NCBI RefSeq assembly: GCF_014384995.1
Contig: NZ_JACRSY010000041.1
Span: 1-25,914 of the forward strand
Length of the DNA stretch: 25,914 nt
Direction of reading: 5' to 3'
DNA from: Zhenhengia yiwuensis
GTDB taxonomy: Bacteria > Bacillota > Clostridia > Lachnospirales > Cellulosilyticaceae
Below, in pieces: positions 22,132 through 25,914 of the stretch. A program made the translations under genes and the position numbers. The stretch's first letter is position 1. Each line of letters starts with the position of its first letter. Below the pieces are notes generated by a model. It was not told where the DNA came from. It did not search any database and worked only from the letters and a program-made list of their open reading frames with translations.

Positions 22132-22770
22132 ATGATACCAGTAACAAAGAAATTAATTAAATATAATCACGGTGGTGTTAATAATCCCAAGTATATAGTT
22201 ATTCATGAAACAGGTAATACAGACATTGGTGCAGATGCAGAGCGCCATTATAGGTATTTTAATGGTGGAGATAGGGGAGCTAGTTCACATTACTTTGTAG
22301 ATGACAAGCAGATCATACAGGTAGTGGAGCACAAGATACAGTCTTGGCATAATGGTAAGAAATATGTTTCTAATCCAGCAGTACCACAATGTAATAATAG
22401 TAATAGTATTGGGATAGAAATATGTGTCAATCAAGATGGGGATTACAGTAAAGCTGTAGCTCATGCAGTAGAGCTTACAAAAAAGCTTATGAAAGAGTTC
22501 AATATTCCAGTAGATAGGGTTATTAGGCATTATGATAGCTGTGGTAAACAATGTCCTGCAAAGATGCTTAGAGAGCCTAAAATATGGTCAGATTTTAAGA
22601 ATGCTATACAGGGGGTACAAATGGATGAGGAATATGAAAAGGCTATACAAGTACTTGTAGAAGCTAATATTATAGGAAGTCCAGCAGCGTGGCAGTTAGA
22701 TAAAATAAATATGAATAACATACCATCTTTAGTTAAGAAGATGGCTAAGTATGTAGAGGGTAAGTCCTAA
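22132..22770 (+). CDS. Endolysin: N-acetylmuramoyl-L-alanine amidase (Amidase_2/PGRP fold)
   Basis: The 212-residue zinc amidase cuts the bond between muramic acid and the peptide stem. Zinc ligands are H25 (IVIHETGN), H133 (VIRHYDSCGK) and C141. The ASSHYFVDD and GIEICVN segments are typical of the fold. A linker at about 155-163 leads to a C-terminal domain of about 50 residues (DEEYEKAIQVLVEANIIGSP), probably for cell-wall binding. ATG 22132 is preferred over GTG 22123, which overlaps the holin end. There is no signal peptide, so export depends on the holin. A strong terminator overlaps the stop. Confidence 0.93.
   Translation: MIPVTKKLIKYNHGGVNNPKYIVIHETGNTDIGADAERHYRYFNGGDRGASSHYFVDDKQIIQVVEHKIQSWHNGKKYVSNPAVPQCNNSNSIGIEICVNQDGDYSKAVAHAVELTKKLMKEFNIPVDRVIRHYDSCGKQCPAKMLREPKIWSDFKNAIQGVQMDEEYEKAIQVLVEANIIGSPAAWQLDKINMNNIPSLVKKMAKYVEGKS
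22621..22770 (+). CDS. Possible internally started C-terminal fragment of the endolysin
   Basis: AGGGGG (22610-22615) lies 5 nt before an in-frame ATG at 22621 at the domain boundary. It would yield a 49-residue free C-terminal domain. Some clostridial phage endolysins are known to make such a fragment from an internal start and use it in an oligomer. Here it is suggested by the sequence only. Confidence 0.45.
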   Translation: MDEEYEKAIQVLVEANIIGSPAAWQLDKINMNNIPSLVKKMAKYVEGKS

Positions 22771-22791
22771 TGGGCTTATCCTTCTTTTTTT
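22758..22791 (+). terminator. Terminator of the lysis module
   Basis: GGGTAAGTCC (22758-22767) pairs with GGGCTTATCC (22772-22781), 10 pairs with two G-U, round TAAT, followed by TTCTTTTTTT. The left arm includes the last codons of the endolysin. A close copy lies at 24589-24622. Confidence 0.9.
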
Positions 22792-22857
22792 GTACTCAAG
22801 ATCAGTTTGATTACTTTTAGATCCAGCTAGTAATTTAAATTATTTATGTAAATATAA

Positions 22858-22877
22858 ATTTATATTATAATATAAAT
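22858..22877. promoter_or_regulatory. Perfect 20-bp AT palindrome upstream of a promoter
   Basis: The core TTTATATTATAATATAAA (22859-22876), with one further matching pair, is a perfect palindrome ending 4 bp before the -35 box at 22882. It may be an operator or an AT-rich activating element. The composition is so AT-rich that chance is possible. Confidence 0.35.
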
Positions 22878-22881
22878 AATA

Positions 22882-22910
22882 TTGAAGCGTCATATAAAAG
22901 TTGGTATAAT
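22882..22910 (+). promoter_or_regulatory. Promoter for the secreted protein
   Basis: TTGAAG (22882-22887) and TATAAT (22905-22910) are separated by 17 bp, and TGG before the -10 gives an extended -10. The gene starts 34 bp downstream. Confidence 0.8.
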
Positions 22911-22943
22911 TAAGGCGATTTTAGTACAGGAAGGATTTTAAAA

Positions 22944-23471
22944 ATGAATAAATTAGTTAAGGGTATGTTAATATTAGGAATGTCAATGATGATGACAACC
23001 AACATATTTGGACAAGTTACAATGGAAGAGGTAAATAAAATAAAGGAAAGTAGAGACAATGTAACTGTAAATCCTGTAAATGCGTATATTATTTGGAAAG
23101 GCGTAAGAGAAGATATAAAGGCCAATCAAATTGTAGTTGAATTTGAAATAAAAAATGATACGTTAGCAGATTACATAACACCTCAATATGTACGTACTGA
23201 TAGGGATATAGATGGAAAAACAAAATGTATGTTAGATATAAGTATGACTAATTTTTATAAAGAGATAATGGTTATACAAAATGGATATGAATTAAATTAT
23301 CATATAAGTAAAACAGAAGGTATCAAAGTGGGTGAAAAAGGTAAGTTTTACACAATATTTTGGGCAAATAACCAAAATCAAAGTGTGGATATAGTAATAG
23401 AAGATAATATTTACAGCATAAATGTAACACAGATACCTAAAGAAGTACTTGATTTATTGCCAATGAGTTAA
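22944..23471 (+). CDS. Secreted protein of unknown function
   Basis: The 175-residue protein has a signal peptide (KLVKGMLILGMSMMMTTNIFG, about residues 3-23), probably cut before Gln-24. The mature part is polar with alternating beta-like segments (NAYIIWKGVRED, IVVEFEIKND, FYTIFWANNQNQ). No cysteine pair, repeat or catalytic motif stands out. It has its own promoter at 22882-22910, an AGGAAGGA ribosome site and a terminator downstream, so it is expressed apart from the phage late genes. It may be a lysogenic-conversion gene of the prophage or the first host gene after it. Confidence 0.75.
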   Translation: MNKLVKGMLILGMSMMMTTNIFGQVTMEEVNKIKESRDNVTVNPVNAYIIWKGVREDIKANQIVVEFEIKNDTLADYITPQYVRTDRDIDGKTKCMLDISMTNFYKEIMVIQNGYELNYHISKTEGIKVGEKGKFYTIFWANNQNQSVDIVIEDNIYSINVTQIPKEVLDLLPMS

Positions 23472-23550
23472 ATTTACCTTAACAAATGGACTCAAACAAT
23501 TAAAAGATAGCGAATATATGTACTGAACATTTGAATAATATAAAAATAAA

Positions 23551-23592
23551 TAGATTATACTCTTGTAAAAAAGTGGTATAGTCTATTTTTTT
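23551..23592 (+). terminator. Intrinsic terminator after the secreted protein
   Basis: TAGATTATAC (23551-23560) pairs with GTATAGTCTA (23576-23585), 10 pairs with one G-U, followed by seven T. Confidence 0.85.
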
Positions 23593-23598
23593 GAATAA

Positions 23599-23700
23599 TT
23601 AAGAGTAATAAAGATAATAGGAGCAAGTATATTAATTAGCTTAACTATCGGACTTTATTTTTTAGGTTTAATCATGCAGTTCTGTATAAGTAATCATTAA
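23599..23700 (+). pseudogene. Possible remnant of a small membrane peptide lacking a start codon
   Basis: An open frame of 33 codons reads IIGASILISLTIGLYFLGL and then IMQFCISNH, a typical membrane span. It ends at TAA 23698-23700, directly before a perfect terminator. The frame begins at TTA after a stop, and has no ATG, GTG or TTG before the span. It may have lost its start codon. Chance in AT-rich DNA cannot be excluded. Confidence 0.35.
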
Positions 23701-23731
23701 GCTAGAACTTTGGTTCTAGCCTTATTTTTTT
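23701..23731 (+). terminator. Intrinsic terminator (perfect stem)
   Basis: GCTAGAAC (23701-23708) pairs perfectly with GTTCTAGC (23713-23720), followed by CTTATTTTTTT. It begins one base after the stop of the small membrane-span frame. Confidence 0.85.
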
Positions 23732-23790
23732 ATTTAAATAGTGATTTTGATAAGAAAATATGATAATGTTTAGAATAGATATTTGCTTCA
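23720..23790 (+). repeat. Imperfect intergenic repeat, copy 1 (copy 2 at 24611-24690)
   Basis: Both copies begin in the T-tract of a terminator and share GTGATTTT/CTGATTTA-like sequence, then ATAA-AAAATATGATAA and TTTAGAATA variants, and end in AATAGATATTTG-TTC. Copy 2 has small insertions. They lie before the two acetyltransferase genes and suggest duplication of a gene-plus-terminator unit. Confidence 0.5.
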
Positions 23791-23807
23791 ACTAAAAACT
23801 CAAAGAA

Positions 23808-23841
23808 GGCACCGATAATTACTTATTATTGGTGTTTTCTT
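23808..23841. terminator. Bidirectional terminator-like hairpin
   Basis: GGCACCGATAAT (23808-23819) pairs with ATTATTGGTGTT (23825-23836), 12 pairs including three G-U, with TTCTT on the plus side and TTCTTTGAGTTTTT on the minus side. No gene ends close by on the plus strand. 23732-23936 otherwise shows nothing that can be called, apart from repeat copies. Confidence 0.55.
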
Positions 23842-23936
23842 GACGTTCATGAATTCACTGCTCGTTTGTCCGTGAAATCAATATTTTTGTTGCCTGTTGA
23901 GTTGATAAGATTATTCCAACAATTTCTACTTAAATA

Positions 23937-23945
23937 TGTTATACT
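23937..23945 (+). promoter_or_regulatory. Probable extended -10 promoter before the leader peptide
   Basis: TGT-TATACT forms an extended -10, 34 bp before the small leader ORF. No clear -35 is seen around 23914-23922. Confidence 0.5.
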
Positions 23946-23978
23946 TTAATTATTATAGTATACGAAAGGGTGATGTTT

Positions 23979-24044
23979 ATGGAAAGAAAAATACATAGAT
24001 ATAAGTCAACAGAAAAGTGTTTAGGGAGGGTACACGCTAAATAA
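23979..24044 (+). CDS. Short leader peptide (21 residues) before the acetyltransferase
   Basis: ATG 23979, 8 nt after AAAGGG (23965-23970), opens MERKIHRYKSTEKCLGRVHAK and ends at TAA 24044. It is basic with no membrane span. Its last codons form the left arm of a hairpin. It lies 30 bp before the acetyltransferase and probably shares its transcript. It may be a regulatory leader or a remnant. Confidence 0.45.
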   Translation: MERKIHRYKSTEKCLGRVHAK

Positions 24045-24067
24045 CTCTCCTCAATAAGACCTGGAGG
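24025..24067 (+). promoter_or_regulatory. Competing hairpins between leader peptide and acetyltransferase
   Basis: GGAGGGT (24025-24031, in the leader ORF) pairs with ACTCTCC (24044-24050). The same ACTCTCC can instead pair partly with GGAGG (24063-24067), the ribosome site of the acetyltransferase. Ribosomes on the leader would therefore shift which structure forms. Confidence 0.4.
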
Positions 24068-24074
24068 TTATAAT

Positions 24075-24533
24075 ATGATATTTTTGAAAGAAGTTAACGA
24101 AGGTAATTGGTACGAGTTGGCAAAATTACAAACTACAGAAGAACAGAAAAAATATGTTGCTCCTGCTGTAGGTATTATGGCTAGAGCCTATGCTATGAGA
24201 AAATCTCGAGCTAAAGTCTATGCTATTGTAAAAGATGAGATTTATATAGGTATCGCGATGGTAAGAGATATGGATGAATATCCTGAATGTTATGAGCTAC
24301 AACAATTTTTTATTGATTATAGGTATCAAAATCAAGGTTACGGAAAGACAGCCTTAAAATTAATTATGGATATGTTAGAGCAAGAGAAAAAGTATAATAG
24401 CATAGAAGTATGCGTAAAAATGGAAGACAAACCGGCTATTCATGTATATAAGATCTTAGGTTTTGAAGATACAAAATATATTAGTCCTGATGTTCCAGAT
24501 GCCTATAATTTAAGATATTGTTTTAAAAATTAA
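24075..24533 (+). CDS. GNAT-family N-acetyltransferase (BltD/spermidine acetyltransferase-like)
   Basis: The 152-residue protein has the GNAT fold. Acetyl-CoA motif A is RYQNQGYGKTAL, residues 83-94, preceded by the strand CYELQQFFIDY. A further strand/helix carries VCVKMEDKPAIHVYKILGFED. It moves acetyl from acetyl-CoA to an amine. Overall pattern recalls polyamine or BltD-type enzymes, but the substrate is unknown. GGAGG (24063-24067) sets ATG 24075. A leader peptide and possible attenuating structures precede it. A terminator at 24589 follows. Confidence 0.85.
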   Translation: MIFLKEVNEGNWYELAKLQTTEEQKKYVAPAVGIMARAYAMRKSRAKVYAIVKDEIYIGIAMVRDMDEYPECYELQQFFIDYRYQNQGYGKTALKLIMDMLEQEKKYNSIEVCVKMEDKPAIHVYKILGFEDTKYISPDVPDAYNLRYCFKN

Positions 24534-24549
24534 ATTTTCTTGAAGTAAT

Positions 24550-24586
24550 AAAATAGTTATTTAACAAGTAAATAAAAATATCATTT
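24550..24586 (+). repeat. Right copy of a split repeat also found at 326-355
   Basis: AAAATAGTTATTT (24550-24562) and AATAAAAATATCATTT (24571-24586) are identical to 326-338 and 340-355. The right copy has 8 bp between blocks, the left 1 bp. In both places a terminator hairpin follows within a few bases. Confidence 0.6.
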
Positions 24587-24588
24587 GA

Positions 24589-24622
24589 GGATAGGTCCTG
24601 ATGGGCTTATCCTTTATTTTTT
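24589..24622 (+). terminator. Terminator after the first acetyltransferase
   Basis: GGATAGGTCC (24589-24598) pairs with GGGCTTATCC (24603-24612), followed by TTTATTTTTT. Loop and right arm nearly copy the terminator at 22758-22791 (shared TCCT-ATGGGCTTATCCTT). Confidence 0.85.
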
Positions 24623-24690
24623 CACTAAAAATACTGATTTACTTATAAAAATGTGATAAATTTAGAGTAAGAAAAAATAGATATTTGTTT
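24611..24690 (+). repeat. Imperfect intergenic repeat, copy 2 (copy 1 at 23720-23790)
   Basis: This repeats the elements described for 23720-23790 and ends 34 bp before the second acetyltransferase start. Confidence 0.5.
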
Positions 24691-24723
24691 CGTGAAGATT
24701 ATTTATACAATAGGAGGTAGAGT

Positions 24724-25263
24724 ATGTCTAATTATTGTCTTGAAATTCCGAATATGAGACACAAAGTGGAATATGAACGTGTTATGGATAAATGGGAAAG
24801 CGTGGAAAACAACATTCAACCTGAACTAATGCGTCGGTATAGCAAAAATTTTGGCTCTAATATACCATTTGATAAATGGTTGGAGTATTGTGAAGATGAC
24901 CGCACAACAGGCTCAATGTTGAAAAATAATGTCCCCTGCACATTATTTTTCATGATTAAGGATAAGAAAGAGATTGTTGGGTGTATCGTTATGAATCATA
25001 AAGACACGCATAGAGGGCATCTTCATGCAGGCATTGTACCATGGCATAGGGGAAAGGGCTATGGTACTAGAATGTTAAGTCTTGCTTTACAAAAATGCTT
25101 TGATGCTGGAATTCCCACTGTACACATTACTCCACGCAAGGATAATCAAGGTGCTATAAAAACAATACTTAAAAATGGAGGCGTATTAATTGAAGAATTT
25201 ATGGAAGACGGCAATCAAATATTACGATATGAAATTGATGTAACAACTTCTATTGAAAATTAA
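24724..25263 (+). CDS. GNAT-family N-acetyltransferase
   Basis: The 179-residue protein has the acetyl-CoA loop WHRGKGYGTRML (residues 107-118) after the strand HLHAGIVP. It continues with FDAGIPTVHITPRKDNQGAIKTILKNGGVL, the family's late strand-helix block. The N-terminal 70 residues include SNIPFDKWLEYCEDD, similar to RimJ/RimL-like or small-molecule GNATs. AGGAGG (24712-24717) gives the start. It is a different branch from the GNAT at 24075, not a recent duplicate. The substrate is unknown. Confidence 0.87.
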   Translation: MSNYCLEIPNMRHKVEYERVMDKWESVENNIQPELMRRYSKNFGSNIPFDKWLEYCEDDRTTGSMLKNNVPCTLFFMIKDKKEIVGCIVMNHKDTHRGHLHAGIVPWHRGKGYGTRMLSLALQKCFDAGIPTVHITPRKDNQGAIKTILKNGGVLIEEFMEDGNQILRYEIDVTTSIEN

Positions 25264-25359
25264 TGTCTTGCCTGCTCTAAGGGTATAATGCAAAGTTAGT
25301 ATCAGAGTATTAAATCAATAAGGTAGTTATTTATTCACTTCAGTTAGGGGGGAGATTAT

Positions 25360-25799
25360 ATGGATTTACCAATTCTATATGCATGGTATAAAGATATTGT
25401 TTTTCATGTACTAACGCATATGAAAGTAAAAAATGCATCTAATGTTTTTAATGAGGTATATGTTCAAGAGATAAGACAAGAGAAAAAAGGCTAGGTATTA
25501 CAGATGACTTAATAGGACGTCTTGAAGCTTTAACTGATTATTATATGAAGCATTTTGAAAGGTTAGCTATTATTAATTTTATTCCTTTTATAACAAATAG
25601 CTTTGAGGAATTAACTCAAACAATAATTAGTTGGGGGAGTTTTACAGAAGAAGATAAAGTAAATTTTATTAATGATTTTATAACTATTTTAGAAGAAGAA
25701 AGAACTTTTTATTACGGGTACTGGCATCAAAAAGATAATATGTTGAAACATAGAAAAGATATTGTTGAAAAGAATTTAAATGATAGATTAACACTGTGA
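25360..25799 (+). pseudogene. Frameshifted gene of unknown function (about 145 residues if repaired)
   Basis: ATG 25360, after AGGGGGGAG, opens 44 codons ending TAG 25492-25494. From the A6 run at 25483-25488 the -1 frame continues without stop to 25799, so one extra A would give a single protein. The joined protein starts MDLPILYAWYKDIVFHV and continues through KKRLGITDDLIGRLEALTDYY and NFIPFITNSFEELTQT, with an acidic-aromatic end. No domain is recognised. The frame of the run does not fit a standard slippery heptamer, so an indel, phase-variable tract or sequencing error is more likely than programmed frameshift. Confidence 0.6.
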
Positions 25800-25814
25800 T
25801 GCTAGAATAAAAAT

Positions 25815-25914
25815 TGGACACATAGAATGGAGATTTGAGTTATAATAGAAATAACTATAATGAACGAGGTGTCCTAAAACAATGGCTAAGAGATATGACA
25901 AAGAATTTAAACTT
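25815..25914 (+). mobile_element. Left edge of a probable insertion sequence (IS3-like), cut by the window end
   Basis: TGGACAC at 25815 has the TG end and the GGACA-type start of many IS3-family terminal repeats. It is followed by TATAAT boxes at 25841 and 25856 and a transposase-like start at 25882. The right end is outside the window, so family and boundaries are tentative. Confidence 0.5.
25882..25914 (+). CDS. Start of a transposase orfA-like gene (partial)
   Basis: Eleven codons, MAKRYDKEFKL, run to the window end. This basic opening is typical of the helix-turn-helix orfA of IS3-family elements. GAGGTG (25865-25870) is a weakly placed ribosome site. The call depends on context. Confidence 0.5.
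   Translation, partial: MAKRYDKEFKL

Noticed and set aside
23940..24060. T-box riboswitch before the acetyltransferase
   Set aside because: A GGGTACACGC string recalls part of the T-box bulge, but the required conserved elements and a specifier stem are missing.
25480..25494. Programmed -1 frameshift in the A6 run
   Set aside because: Zero-frame phase is AAA-AAA-G after a G, not A-AAA-AAG, so simultaneous slippage of two tRNAs is poorly supported. An indel is simpler.

Overview
The window is AT-rich, has strong AAGGAGG-type ribosome binding sites and intrinsic terminators, and carries gene families typical of low-GC Gram-positive bacteria (Clostridia, possibly Lachnospiraceae-like). Most of it (about 697-22791) is the late half of a prophage. 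It encodes a lambda-type head joined to a P2-type contractile tail, followed by a lysis module.

Layout. 1-147 is the C-terminal end of a bacterial gene, probably an M20-family amidohydrolase. 148-696 has no supported gene, but holds two terminator-like hairpins and seven TGACCT repeats phased at about 10.5 bp. 697-2099 encodes a DNA adenine methylase and a catalytic-domain-only tyrosine recombinase. 2100-2395 is non-coding and is the likely cos/terminase-binding region. 2396-10821 is packaging, head and connector genes: gpZ-like protein, small and large terminase, gpW/DUF6148-like protein, portal, ClpP-like protease with a nested scaffold start, decoration protein, major capsid and connectors. 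10809-21318 is the contractile tail: sheath, tube, E/E' chaperone with a -1 frameshift site, tape measure, X, D, V, U, W, J, I, fibre and two small unknowns. 21355-22791 is the lysis end: a small membrane protein, a BhlA/UviB-type holin and a zinc amidase.

The most striking locus is 21401-21783. An unannotated membrane peptide of 58-59 residues has its own extended -10 promoter and a 5' leader that can hide its ribosome binding site. On the opposite strand there is a convergent extended -10 promoter and, inside the peptide's 3' coding end, a perfect minus-strand intrinsic terminator. This is the layout of a type I toxin-antitoxin pair (txpA/ratA-like), inserted between the tail and holin genes.

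22791-25914 is an accessory tail. It has a secreted protein with its own promoter, a possible remnant of a membrane peptide, a leader peptide before a GNAT acetyltransferase, a second GNAT, a frameshifted gene of unknown function, and the left edge of what looks like an insertion sequence. Imperfect repeats recur between these units and also near position 326. No repressor, replication, excision or full-length integrase gene is visible, so the element is either partly outside the window, rearranged, or a domesticated late module.
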